A DNA stretch of 52,761 bases from contig JBBKWX010000157.1 in assembly GCA_037969175.1 (NCBI GenBank), forward strand, positions 1 through 52,761, given 5' to 3'. Positions 15,789 to 24,736 of the stretch are shown in pieces. The translations under genes and the position numbers were made by a program. The notes under the pieces are model-generated. The model saw only the letters and a list, made by a program, of their open reading frames with translations, searched no databases and was not told where the DNA came from. This stretch comes from JBBKWX01 sp037969175 (GTDB lineage Bacteria > Bacteroidota > Bacteroidia > AKYH767-A > JBBKVM01). Every line of letters begins with the position of its first letter. Within the stretch, counting starts at the first letter, position 1.

Positions 15789-17756
15789 TTAAGCATCAAT
15801 TCTTGCATACTTTGCATTTCTCTCAATAAATTCGCGGCGAGGTGGTACTTCATCCCCCATAAGAATTGAGAAAATTCGATCTGCTTCAGCAGCTGAGTCT
15901 ATAGTAATGCGACGCAATGTTCTGAATTCAGGATTCATGGTAGTAGACCATAACTGCTCTGCATTCATTTCTCCAAGACCCTTGTAACGCTGGATTCCAA
16001 CATTGCTTTCTTTACCATCTCCGGCCAACGTTTTAACAGCCTCTAACCTTTCTAATTCATTCCAGCAATATCTTTCTTCCTTACCTTTTTTCACGAGGTA
16101 CAAAGGAGGAGTTGCAATATAGATATATCCATTCTCTATCAGTTCTTTCATGTATCTGAAGAAGAATGTAAGGATAAGCGTTGTAATATGACTTCCATCG
16201 ATATCCGCATCGGTCATGATCACGATCTTGTGGTATCTTAATTTTTCAATGTTCAGTGCTTTCGTATCTTCTTCGGTTCCGATATGAACTCCCAATGCAG
16301 TAAACATATTCTTGATCTCCTCGTTATCGAAGATCTTATGCGCCATTGCTTTTTCCACGTTCAGGATCTTACCTCTCAACGGAAGGATAGCCTGAAACCT
16401 ACGGTCACGGCCTTGCTTAGCTGTTCCACCGGCCGAATCTCCCTCGACCAGATAGATCTCGCATTTTGCAGGATCACGTTCTGAGCAATCCGATAGTTTA
16501 CCCGGAAGGCCTGAACCGGTAAGCACACTCTTACGTTGTACAAGCTCTCTGGCCTTACGTGCAGCATGACGCGCAGTAGCAGCAAGTATCACCTTGTTTA
16601 CGATGGTACGCGCATCTTTTGGATTCTCTTCCAGATAATTATTAAGCATTTCTGAAACAGCCATATCTACAGCACCCATCACTTCGTTGTTACCCAACTT
16701 GGTCTTGGTCTGTCCTTCAAACTGTGGCTCCTGAACCTTTACAGAAATAACAGCTGTCAGTCCTTCACGAAAATCATCACCACTGATCTCGAATTTCAGT
16801 TTTGAAAGCATTCCCGACTTATCCGCATAACTCTTAAGTGTCCGTGTCAAAGCTCTTCTGAAACCTGCGAGGTGTGTACCACCTTCATGGGTATTGATAT
16901 TGTTTACATAGGAATGCACATTCTCGTTGAAAGAAGTATTGTAATGCATAGCTACTTCTACAGGAATATTTTGTTTTTCGCATTCCAGATAGATAGGCTG
17001 CTCGATCAGTTTTTCTCTGGCAGCATCAAGGAATTCCACAAACTCTCTTAGGCCACCTTCACTATAAAAATGATCTGATAAAAATTCACCGGCATCATCT
17101 TTTTCTCTTCTGTCTGTAATATTCAGATGTATTCCCTTATTCAGGAAAGCAAGTTCTCTCAATCTTGAAGAAAGCGTATCGTAATGATATTCTGCTGTGA
17201 TAAAGATGGAATTATCCGGAAGGAAAGTCACATCTGTACCTGTACGGTCCGTTGGACCCACTTCTTTCACAGGATATAAAGGCTTACCGCAGCTATATTC
17301 CTGAACATACATTTTCCCTGCACGATGCACTTCAACTTTCAAAGCTGTTGAAAGTGCATTCACACAAGAGACACCCACACCATGGAGACCTCCTGAAACT
17401 TTGTATGAATCCTTATCGAATTTACCACCGGCGTGAAGCACGGTCATAACAACTTCCAAAGCAGAACGCTGCTCCTTGGTATGCATATCTACCGGGATAC
17501 CTCTACCATCATCCTTAACAGTAATGGAATTGTCTTCATTGATGAAAACTTCAATATTCTTACAATGACCTGCAAGTGCTTCATCGATAGAGTTATCTAC
17601 TACTTCATATACCAAATGGTGGAGACCTTTGAAGCCTATGTCACCAATGTACATCGCAGGACGTTTACGTACTGCTTCTAATCCTTCCAGTACCTGAATA
17701 CTATCAGCAGAATAATCTGTGTTCTTGATCGGCTCGTTCACTGTATCTTCGCTCAT
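15789..17756 (-). CDS. gyrB: DNA gyrase subunit B
   Basis: A 655-residue ATPase subunit of DNA gyrase, which introduces negative supercoils. GHKL ATPase motifs are VYEVVDNSIDEALAG, VKDDGRGIPVDMH and GGLHGVGVSCVNAL. The transducer carries QTKTKLGN, and the TOPRIM domain shows EIYLVEGDSAGGTAKQ and MTDADIDGSHI. The C-terminal QRYKGLGEMNAEQLWSTTM is the GyrB rather than ParE form. The usual short bacterial GyrB length (~650) is kept, without the large Gram-negative insert. The minus-strand promoter box TATCTTTG is 38 nt upstream. gyrA is not in the window. mdh follows. Confidence 0.97.
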   Translation of the reverse strand: MSEDTVNEPIKNTDYSADSIQVLEGLEAVRKRPAMYIGDIGFKGLHHLVYEVVDNSIDEALAGHCKNIEVFINEDNSITVKDDGRGIPVDMHTKEQRSALEVVMTVLHAGGKFDKDSYKVSGGLHGVGVSCVNALSTALKVEVHRAGKMYVQEYSCGKPLYPVKEVGPTDRTGTDVTFLPDNSIFITAEYHYDTLSSRLRELAFLNKGIHLNITDRREKDDAGEFLSDHFYSEGGLREFVEFLDAAREKLIEQPIYLECEKQNIPVEVAMHYNTSFNENVHSYVNNINTHEGGTHLAGFRRALTRTLKSYADKSGMLSKLKFEISGDDFREGLTAVISVKVQEPQFEGQTKTKLGNNEVMGAVDMAVSEMLNNYLEENPKDARTIVNKVILAATARHAARKARELVQRKSVLTGSGLPGKLSDCSERDPAKCEIYLVEGDSAGGTAKQGRDRRFQAILPLRGKILNVEKAMAHKIFDNEEIKNMFTALGVHIGTEEDTKALNIEKLRYHKIVIMTDADIDGSHITTLILTFFFRYMKELIENGYIYIATPPLYLVKKGKEERYCWNELERLEAVKTLAGDGKESNVGIQRYKGLGEMNAEQLWSTTMNPEFRTLRRITIDSAAEADRIFSILMGDEVPPRREFIERNAKYARIDA

Positions 17757-17794
17757 GCAAAATGGGGTTGTAATCCGTATTTAATTAATGAGAG

Positions 17795-17802
17795 CAAAGA
17801 TA
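17795..17802 (-). promoter_or_regulatory. -7 box for gyrB-mdh
   Basis: Reads TATCTTTG on the minus strand, matching TAnnTTTG, 38 nt before the gyrB ATG. No clear TTG at -33. Confidence 0.5.
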
Positions 17803-17885
17803 CTAAAATACCCCTTACGAGAAGCCCCTTTAATGGCTTACTTTTCAACAATTTTCGGGATGTGGAAGGAGAATTATTTTAATCC

Positions 17886-18779
17886 CTATCCTTTGTTTTT
17901 CAGATAATTATGCAGGTTTGCAAAAGCCCGGGGAAGATCTGCAGAAAAATGCATGTTAATCGCATTGACCGGATGGATAAAATTGAGCTCAGTTGCATGC
18001 AATGCCTGACCGGGAATTAATTGCGCTATAGCCTCTGAATCATCGTTAAAACCCGGTTTATTGCAAGGGTATCTTCTGTCTCCGGCCAAAGGATGTCCCA
18101 TAGCCTGCATATGTACCCGGATCTGATGGGTTCTTCCTGTTTCCAGCTTTACTTGGATCAATGAATAAGGACCCCATGTTTCAAGAAATTGATAATGTGT
18201 AATGGCCTGTTTTCCGAAACGCTGATCAGTACTTACTTCTATCGAATCGGGTCGGAGAGGATTCCGTCCGATAAAGGATTCTATCCTGCCTTCCTTAGTT
18301 TTGATATGTCCGTGGATCAAAGCTGTATAGATCCTGCCGGCTTTGCGCTGAGCAAAGGATTCAGCAAGGGTTTCAGCTTTGCTGCCTTGTTTGGCTACAA
18401 CGATCAAACCGCTGGTGAACTTATCAAGCCTGTGTACAAGAAAGGGTTGTGACTCTCCTTTCCAATGATGAATCAAAGCATTGACTAGTGTGTTTCCATG
18501 ATCTCCCAGACCTGCATGAACTGCCATCCCGGCAGCCTTGTTGATCACGATCAGGAATTCATCTTCAAAAATAATATCCAAGGGAATATCGGCGGGCTGA
18601 TCCCGCTTTCCATATTCAGCATACTGCTTCAAGAGTTCCAACCTGTCCCCTGCCCTGACCTTTTGAGCCGGCTTGGAACTGATGCCATTCACAAGCAAAA
18701 GATTGCTTCTGCAAAGATTACCAATAGCAGAGCGACTGTAACCATGTCTTGTTGAAACAAACAGATCCAGCCGCATCAT
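17886..18779 (-). CDS. RluA/RluD-family 23S rRNA pseudouridine synthase
   Basis: A 297-residue RNA pseudouridine synthase. An N-terminal S4-like domain (RLDLFVSTRHGYSRSAIGNLC...LLVNG) is followed by the catalytic domain with HRLDKFTSGLIVVAK, whose Asp is the nucleophile, then GRNPLRP and the RluA motif ETGRTHQIRVHMQAMGHPLAGDRRY. The family isomerises uridines in 23S rRNA (RluD: helix 69; RluC: other sites) or in tRNA. I cannot decide which from sequence, though S4 presence argues for RluC/RluD. ATG 18779 gives the family-like N-terminus; an in-frame TTG at 18827 would add 16 residues. It lies 61 bp after the outer-membrane protein gene on the same strand. Confidence 0.92.
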   Translation of the reverse strand: MMRLDLFVSTRHGYSRSAIGNLCRSNLLLVNGISSKPAQKVRAGDRLELLKQYAEYGKRDQPADIPLDIIFEDEFLIVINKAAGMAVHAGLGDHGNTLVNALIHHWKGESQPFLVHRLDKFTSGLIVVAKQGSKAETLAESFAQRKAGRIYTALIHGHIKTKEGRIESFIGRNPLRPDSIEVSTDQRFGKQAITHYQFLETWGPYSLIQVKLETGRTHQIRVHMQAMGHPLAGDRRYPCNKPGFNDDSEAIAQLIPGQALHATELNFIHPVNAINMHFSADLPRAFANLHNYLKNKG

Positions 18780-18840
18780 TTTTTGTCCGGCCGGAACAAT
18801 TTCTAAAAGATAAGGATATAGCTGCAAATCAAATTATCAC

Positions 18841-20484
18841 TTAAAACGAATATGTGACGCCTCCCAGGATATTAAGTCGCTGGTCAGGATAGTTGATCCA
18901 TCTTTCGTAATTCGATGCACCCAGGTTGTTAAAATTGAGAAACAGAGATAGTATTTTACTGTATCTGTATTCCAATCCAAGATTCACATCAACATATCCA
19001 TCCAATTTTCTTTCTTTTCCTCCATCTGCAAAATCCAGCGCATATATTCCGGATGCATGAAAGATCCCAAGGCTGATATTGATCTTGTCCTCTATGCTAT
19101 AAATTCCTGCAAGACGTAACTCCAGCATGGGTTTGTGATAGGCGCGGGCATAAAGACTTGGTGAATAATTATGATAATCCAGATCCGTCTGGATGCGAAT
19201 CTTCTTTTTTATTCTAAAGGTTAATTCACCATGAATATTTAATTCATTGATATCATCATAAACGATACTGAATTTATTCAAGGGTGTTCTGCTGGTATCA
19301 CTCACATACAAATATTCATTGTTGGAATTCTTGTATTCAATATGTGTGGAATACGAGATAGCATTGCTGAATGCACCTCTGAATCCGGCTTTAAAACTCA
19401 ATTTATTATCGGTATTCAAAGCAACACTGTAAGGACTATAATATCTGTTTTCTTCCAATAATTTTCTGAATCTGTTAGGTCTTACATCTCCATCAAGTTT
19501 ACCAAAGACAACAATAAAATCTTCAACCAATTTATAATCGATATCAACAAATGGATAGAAATGAAATACGGTTGATCCGTTTCCTCCTTCAGAAACAACT
19601 TTCACTCCACCCTTCAGATTAATGTCCTTTTCGTTATAGGCAAGATAAGGCAGGATACGCACCAGGGATGACTTTCCTTCGAATTGAGTCCCTTTCATCG
19701 TTGCCAGATCCACATCGAGATCCATTCCCAATCTCAGGTCATTCAACAATTTATTTGCATCCGCCTTAAAACGAAATGCTCCTTCTTGTCTCAAATAACT
19801 ATCCTGCAATCCGTAGGCATTGACACCAAATTTATACCTGATCGCATCTTTATCTTTATTCTTACTGACCCAATTAAAATTACCATCCAGTGTATTAATG
19901 ATCTGTTCGGTGATCTTTTTTGAGATCAGGGTATCTGCTGTTTTGAAACCGTAATAATGAAATGCATCACGATTATAATTTACATCCGCATCGATACTGG
20001 AAGTATCAAAGAAACGCGTACCGAACAATTTAATTCTGTTGTCGCTGTATCCCGGAAAACCTACATCTGATATGGTTCCGGTTGATGATTTGTGATAGAT
20101 ATGTGTTCCGGCACTATAATTTTTGGAACGCAAACTGTTGATATAAACTTCTCCATACGGAGTGGTATAATTTCCGAATCCGGCTTTGATATAAGATCTG
20201 TATAACTTAACAATATTATCATCCTTGATCTTGACAGCTTTGATGATAGCAGCTTCATACTGCGTGCTGGCCTTTTCACTTTTGATCCCATAATTCATTT
20301 CAGGAACTGTATAGACTGAAGTATCTCTGCCCGGAGAATCACTGATCTTAAAAGCATCAGATAGTACAGGCTGGTATGGTTTCACAACATCTATTTGTTC
20401 TCCTTCAACTGTTCCCTGTGCATTTAGTGATGCAGGAATCAGGATAGCGCAAAATAGGATAGCACTGATCTGTATTTTTTTCAT
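18841..20484 (-). CDS. Predicted outer-membrane beta-barrel protein (TonB-receptor-like, no plug seen)
   Basis: A 547-residue exported protein. Signal peptide MKKIQISAILFCAILIPASLNAQG, then a short periplasmic-looking segment (GEQIDVVKPYQPVLSDAFKI) and a long series of alternating-polarity strands ending in aromatic residues (NILGGVTYSF at the C-terminus), as expected for a barrel inserted by the BAM machinery. No TonB box, plug or carboxypeptidase-like domain is evident, so a TonB-dependent transporter role is unsupported. The ATG at 20538, touching the stop of the upstream TPR gene, would add 18 residues before the signal peptide; I prefer ATG 20484. Tight linkage with the TPR gene suggests the two products work together at the outer membrane. 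Function unknown. Confidence 0.75.
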   Translation of the reverse strand: MKKIQISAILFCAILIPASLNAQGTVEGEQIDVVKPYQPVLSDAFKISDSPGRDTSVYTVPEMNYGIKSEKASTQYEAAIIKAVKIKDDNIVKLYRSYIKAGFGNYTTPYGEVYINSLRSKNYSAGTHIYHKSSTGTISDVGFPGYSDNRIKLFGTRFFDTSSIDADVNYNRDAFHYYGFKTADTLISKKITEQIINTLDGNFNWVSKNKDKDAIRYKFGVNAYGLQDSYLRQEGAFRFKADANKLLNDLRLGMDLDVDLATMKGTQFEGKSSLVRILPYLAYNEKDINLKGGVKVVSEGGNGSTVFHFYPFVDIDYKLVEDFIVVFGKLDGDVRPNRFRKLLEENRYYSPYSVALNTDNKLSFKAGFRGAFSNAISYSTHIEYKNSNNEYLYVSDTSRTPLNKFSIVYDDINELNIHGELTFRIKKKIRIQTDLDYHNYSPSLYARAYHKPMLELRLAGIYSIEDKINISLGIFHASGIYALDFADGGKERKLDGYVDVNLGLEYRYSKILSLFLNFNNLGASNYERWINYPDQRLNILGGVTYSF

Positions 20485-20539
20485 TTCAAACATTTTCTCT
20501 GAGAAATATGAATTTGAATTTTGTGTTTGCTTTTTCATG

Positions 20540-23500
20540 TTATTCAGTGCTCTCATTTTCTTCTTTTCCTTCTCTGTTTGTGCCACTGTTTGCCGGTGGT
20601 GAAATCTGATCCAGTTTTTGCTGAGCTATTGTTTTCAGATCTTCACCACTATAATTTTCGATGATACTCTTGTAAGTATGTATTGCCTGGAAAGTATCTG
20701 CCAGAGCCACATAATTATCACCCATCAATATAAATCCTTTAGCAATCCAGTAATCATATGCCGGAACCTGATTGATCAATTCAAACAAGCTAGCCTGTGA
20801 TTCCTTATGCAAGGTTTGCTTATGCTGAACATAGGCAATATTGTATTTTGCTTCTGCTCCCATTTCAGAATTTGCGATCTTTGCTACGGAGCGGAATTCA
20901 CGAAGTGCAGCTATCAGATCATTTGTTTCGAGCAATGATTTTGCTCCTAGTAAGCGGGCTTCCTGCAATATTTCATTAGGAACTTTCTCCATGTTAATGA
21001 GCTTGTCAACAGCATTCATCACATTCGTATATTCTCCCAATTTGTAAGTACAACGAACGATACCCAATCTGGCATCAACCAGATTGTTTCTCACCTCTGC
21101 AACTGTTTCCAACTCTGTATAATTCTTCAGTGCATTGGAATAATCTTTTCTGGAATATGTGATCCCCGCTAATTTCAACAAAGATTTTTCAGTGAAATTA
21201 TTTCTTGGTTTATTCACTACAAACTGATAACCTGTTATAGCCTGATCAAATCTTTTCTCGCGGTAATCGCATTCAGCTTTATAGAATGTTGCATTGATCG
21301 AGAAGAAACCGTTTGGATACTTACTGAGATAATCAGAAAAGCTGGTCATGGATCCGGCACAATCCCCTTTCATGTATTTATTTTCGGCTGCATGATAGGT
21401 CAATGAATCCGATGCAGCTACACTGATAGAAGCGCTGGGTATTCCTTTCACATAATCCAGATAACCCTGAGCATCTCCGTTATTTACATAGATAACTTTC
21501 ATTCCCGAAAGTGCTTCTGCTGCTTCCGAAGAATTTGGGAATTGGCTGATCACGGATTTATAAGTCTCTATTGCTTTGCTATCTTCCTTTTTATTGTACT
21601 GCACAAGTCCTTTTCCAACCAATGCTTTGCGGTAGTATGAACCACTGGGATATTCATTGATGATCTTATCGTAAGCCTGTAAGGACTTATCAAATTCTCC
21701 GATCAGTGAATATGTTCTTGCAGTTTCATAGATCGCATCATCCAGATAAGATGATTTTGGATAATTACTGATCAAGTTTTGCATCACTTTTATCTTCTCC
21801 TCAGACCGGCCTTGTACACCCAGAATAATTCCTTTTTGGTATAAAGCATAATCGGCAGCTTTTGATTTAGAATCAATAGAGTTATTGTAATAATCAACCG
21901 CATTATCATATTCCCGCATCATAAAAAATGCATCCCCAACTCGCATGTTTGCATCATCAAATCTAGCTTTATCCGTCTGTTCTTTTTTAGCAACATACTT
22001 TCTGAAAGCAGTCATGGCAGAAGCATAATCCTCCTTCTTAAAATAGCAATACCCGATATTATATTGAACAAGATTAAAAAATGGAGTTGTAATGGCTGCC
22101 GGAGCAAATACGAATTCCTGATAATTCTTTAAAGCGGCATCAAATGAATTTTGACGGTATAGAGACTCCCCTTTCCAATAGCGGGCAAGTGCTGCAAGCT
22201 TTTCATCAGATGGATTTGCAATTGCTTTATCAAAATTGGAAATTGCATTTTTCAGATCACCATCATTGAACAACTCGAGTGCTCTGTAATAAGCACATTT
22301 CTGTAATGCTGTTCTTACTCTAGGTGTTTTGGTTTTAATACTTTCTATGGCTGAAAGGGCATCTTTATAATTTTTTGTAGTTAGAAATACCTGAGCAAGT
22401 AATTCATTGATCTCATCCATCCTTCCGGAGTTTGGAAAAGACTTCATGTATTCCTGTAATGTAGAAATGGCCACAGGCTGGAAGTTCAACTCTACACTCA
22501 ACTTTGCATAATTAAATAATGCATCTTCCTGGATCGCTTTATTATGTTCCAACTTGGATGCAAACTGAAATGCATTTCTTGCACTTTGTTTATTACTCAT
22601 TTTAATGAAACAATCGGCCAGATGATAGTATGCATTTTGCGCAAGCTCATCCGTTCCATCAACTGATTTTTCAAAATTGACGATGGCTTTCGCCCAGTTA
22701 CTTGTGCGGTAATATGCATAAGCTAGTTGATAATAATCTTCGCGGGTTGGTGAGGAATTATTATCCTGATAATCCTGAAGAAAAGGAATGGACTCGGCAT
22801 ACCTGGCTGTTTTGTAATAGGATTCGCCGATCAGACGCGTAATCTCAATTCTGTCTTTAGGTCCTGCTTGAGGTAGCAGATTCGTGCCATATGAAATAAC
22901 ATCATCATATCGACCTTGAAAATAATAGATCTGAACAATATATTGAGGAACAACCGGACCAAAAGCCGGGTCGTCTTTCAGGCTCATAAAGCCTTTCAAA
23001 GCCGTTTCATAATTCTTGTTGATATAGGCTATATGGGAATAATAATACAAAGCAGGAATAGCATATTTCGAGTTACCATTTTTTACTTCCAAAAACTTTT
23101 CAGAAGCTTTTTCGAATTCGTTTCTATTATAATATGCGTAACCCAATTTGAATTTATGTTCAACAACCTCCTGTTCGGTAAGGTACCAGGCATCCACTTT
23201 CTCAAACCAATCAACTGCATTTTTCCAACTTTTCTTTTTGTAATACAATTTACCCAGTTGGAATGCAGCTTCTTTTGCTCTGGAACTTTCAGGATATTTA
23301 TTAACAAATTCCAACAATAAAAACTCGGCATCTGCATGGAAAAGTTCGAAGGCACATACAGCTCTGAGGTAGAGTGCATCTATCTTCGCTTCATGCGACT
23401 TATCCTTATCTTTTACGATAAAGGACTCGAATGCTTCTCTGGCTGCAGCATACTTTTCTTTTCTGAATAGATCCATTGCTTCTTGAAATTCAGCGGATGG

Positions 23501-23599
23501 GTCTGTATAAATATGAGTTTGCTGTGCATTGACCTCGACAATGCTTAGCAGGATCAATAAGAATACTGATGTAGCTTTAGCAAATTTGTGATATATCAT
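20540..23599 (-). CDS. Large exported tetratricopeptide-repeat (TPR) protein
   Basis: A 1019-residue protein with a signal peptide (residues 1-25, ATSVFLLILLSIVEVNAQQ) and TPR-like helical pairs over nearly the whole length, e.g. KEAAFQLGKLYYKKKSWKNAVDWFEKV, YYQLAYAYYRTSNWAKAIVNFEKSV, NIGYCYFKKEDYASAMTAFRKYV and ALVGKGLVQYNKKEDSKAIETYKSVI. The TPR type resembles the YbgF/BamD/CpoB class (motif YPxSxxAxEA: KYPESSRAKEAAFQLG, QFPNSSEAAEAL), which bind envelope partners in the periplasm. The C-terminal 20 residues are charged (GKEENESTE). No lipobox or T9SS tail. First gene of a likely operon with the barrel protein and RluA-family gene. A scaffold role is inference. Confidence 0.85.
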   Translation of the reverse strand: MIYHKFAKATSVFLLILLSIVEVNAQQTHIYTDPSAEFQEAMDLFRKEKYAAAREAFESFIVKDKDKSHEAKIDALYLRAVCAFELFHADAEFLLLEFVNKYPESSRAKEAAFQLGKLYYKKKSWKNAVDWFEKVDAWYLTEQEVVEHKFKLGYAYYNRNEFEKASEKFLEVKNGNSKYAIPALYYYSHIAYINKNYETALKGFMSLKDDPAFGPVVPQYIVQIYYFQGRYDDVISYGTNLLPQAGPKDRIEITRLIGESYYKTARYAESIPFLQDYQDNNSSPTREDYYQLAYAYYRTSNWAKAIVNFEKSVDGTDELAQNAYYHLADCFIKMSNKQSARNAFQFASKLEHNKAIQEDALFNYAKLSVELNFQPVAISTLQEYMKSFPNSGRMDEINELLAQVFLTTKNYKDALSAIESIKTKTPRVRTALQKCAYYRALELFNDGDLKNAISNFDKAIANPSDEKLAALARYWKGESLYRQNSFDAALKNYQEFVFAPAAITTPFFNLVQYNIGYCYFKKEDYASAMTAFRKYVAKKEQTDKARFDDANMRVGDAFFMMREYDNAVDYYNNSIDSKSKAADYALYQKGIILGVQGRSEEKIKVMQNLISNYPKSSYLDDAIYETARTYSLIGEFDKSLQAYDKIINEYPSGSYYRKALVGKGLVQYNKKEDSKAIETYKSVISQFPNSSEAAEALSGMKVIYVNNGDAQGYLDYVKGIPSASISVAASDSLTYHAAENKYMKGDCAGSMTSFSDYLSKYPNGFFSINATFYKAECDYREKRFDQAITGYQFVVNKPRNNFTEKSLLKLAGITYSRKDYSNALKNYTELETVAEVRNNLVDARLGIVRCTYKLGEYTNVMNAVDKLINMEKVPNEILQEARLLGAKSLLETNDLIAALREFRSVAKIANSEMGAEAKYNIAYVQHKQTLHKESQASLFELINQVPAYDYWIAKGFILMGDNYVALADTFQAIHTYKSIIENYSGEDLKTIAQQKLDQISPPANSGTNREGKEENESTE

Positions 23600-23642
23600 T
23601 TCTTTTGTCGGCTTAGACTTCGTGTAATTATCAAATAGAGCG

Positions 23643-23650
23643 TAAAGATA
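23643..23650 (-). promoter_or_regulatory. Possible -7 box for the TPR-barrel operon
   Basis: Reads TATCTTTA on the minus strand, one mismatch from TAnnTTTG, 43 nt before the TPR start codon. Confidence 0.35.
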
Positions 23651-23783
23651 GGCAAGCTAATGCCCTGAAAGGTTTATTTTTATCCACACAGACTTGTTGA
23701 TAAACATGCATATTCATTTCAAACAAATTGTCAACAGGCTTGTTAGAGAATTGCAATACGAAGAATTCATCTAAAAATTGTAT

Positions 23784-23814
23784 TTGCTGACATTCACACA
23801 TAATCCTACCTTTG
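23784..23814 (+). promoter_or_regulatory. Promoter of the small protein-ftsE pair (TTG-N20-TACCTTTG)
   Basis: TTG at 23784-23786 and TACCTTTG at 23807-23814, spaced 20 nt, fit the Bacteroidota consensus. The ATG follows 17 nt later. Confidence 0.65.
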
Positions 23815-23831
23815 CCAATAAGCATATTTAC

Positions 23832-24035
23832 ATGTATATTCTGAAAATCAAAGGAACTGCAAAGATCCCTGACTATGTGCAATTGAGAGATGATGAATTT
23901 ACATTATTGGCTTATTTCCGGGTAGATAGGCCTGAGAAAGCACTTACAAAGCTGGGCTATGCAGAAAAGGAAGCGGAGATAATTGCTTTGATCCTGGAGA
24001 TGCCCTTTGGGAAAATTAAAAAACTGGAAATCTGA
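23832..24035 (+). CDS. Small conserved-looking protein upstream of ftsE
   Basis: A 67-residue acidic/basic mixed protein: MYILKIKGTAKIPDYVQLRD, then DEFTLLAYFRVDRPEKALTK and a C-terminal helix-like segment (EKEAEIIALILEMPFGKIKKLEI). It has no signal peptide or membrane helix. ATG 23832 is chosen over an in-frame upstream TTG at 23778, because a good promoter lies between them. The ftsE-like gene starts 14 bp after its stop, so the two are almost surely co-transcribed. I do not recognise a named family; fold and role are unknown. Codon pattern and placement make it a credible gene despite its size. Confidence 0.75.
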   Translation: MYILKIKGTAKIPDYVQLRDDEFTLLAYFRVDRPEKALTKLGYAEKEAEIIALILEMPFGKIKKLEI

Positions 24036-24049
24036 TAAATTGATTTGTT

Positions 24050-24736
24050 ATGGCACTAGATACGATCATTGAACTTACAGATGTTAATATTTATCAGAAG
24101 AAGAATCTGGTACTTTCGGGAATCAATGTAAATATTGATTCCGGTGAGTTTGTTTATCTGATCGGTAAGACCGGTAGTGGTAAGAGCTCGCTTCTGAAGA
24201 CCCTTTATGGTGATCTGCTATTGGATCAGGGTGAAGGAAAAATAGCTGAATTTGATCTCAAAAAGCTAAAATCAAAAGACATTCCTTTTTTAAGAAGAAA
24301 ACTTGGAATTGTGTTTCAGGATTTCCAGCTGCTTACGGACCGGTCTATCATGAACAACCTGATCTTTGTACTCAAGGCTACAGGTTGGAAAGACAAAGTT
24401 TTGATTCAGGCGCGTATCAAAGATGTGCTTGAAAAAGTTGGTTTGGTGACCAAAGGATTTAAGATGCCGCATGAGTTGTCGGGTGGTGAACAGCAGCGTG
24501 TTGCCATTGCCCGTGCATTATTAAATGACCCTTTAGTTATCCTTGCTGATGAACCTACCGGCAACCTTGATCCGGAAACTTCAAATGAGATCATGAATCT
24601 GCTGTTTGATATCAGCAGGAGTGGCAGAGCTGTATTGATGGCTACGCATAACTATGGCTTGATTGAAAAATTTCCTTCCCGCATTTTAAAATGTGAGAAT
24701 GGAAAAATTATCGATTCACAAATACTTGCTCAATAA
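24050..24736 (+). CDS. ftsE: FtsE-like ABC transporter ATP-binding protein
   Basis: A 228-residue ABC ATPase with Walker A GKTGSGKSS (near residue 39), Q-loop VFQDFQLL, signature LSGGEQQRVAIARAL, Walker B PLVILADEPTGNLD and H-loop MATHNYGL. The wording LxxRSIMNNLIFVLKATG and DEPTGNLDPETSNEIM places it in the FtsE/LolD/MacB group, and ending with KCENGKI rather than a LolD-type tail favours FtsE. FtsE works with membrane partner FtsX to control peptidoglycan hydrolases at the septum; no ftsX lies in this window, as is common in Bacteroidota. Its last 29 bp overlap the convergent glycosyltransferase gene. Confidence 0.85.
   Translation: MALDTIIELTDVNIYQKKNLVLSGINVNIDSGEFVYLIGKTGSGKSSLLKTLYGDLLLDQGEGKIAEFDLKKLKSKDIPFLRRKLGIVFQDFQLLTDRSIMNNLIFVLKATGWKDKVLIQARIKDVLEKVGLVTKGFKMPHELSGGEQQRVAIARALLNDPLVILADEPTGNLDPETSNEIMNLLFDISRSGRAVLMATHNYGLIEKFPSRILKCENGKIIDSQILAQ

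Noticed and set aside
18780..18827. TTG-started N-terminal extension of the RluA-family protein
   Set aside because: ATG 18779 gives the usual start of the S4 domain; the extension is hydrophobic and unlike the family.
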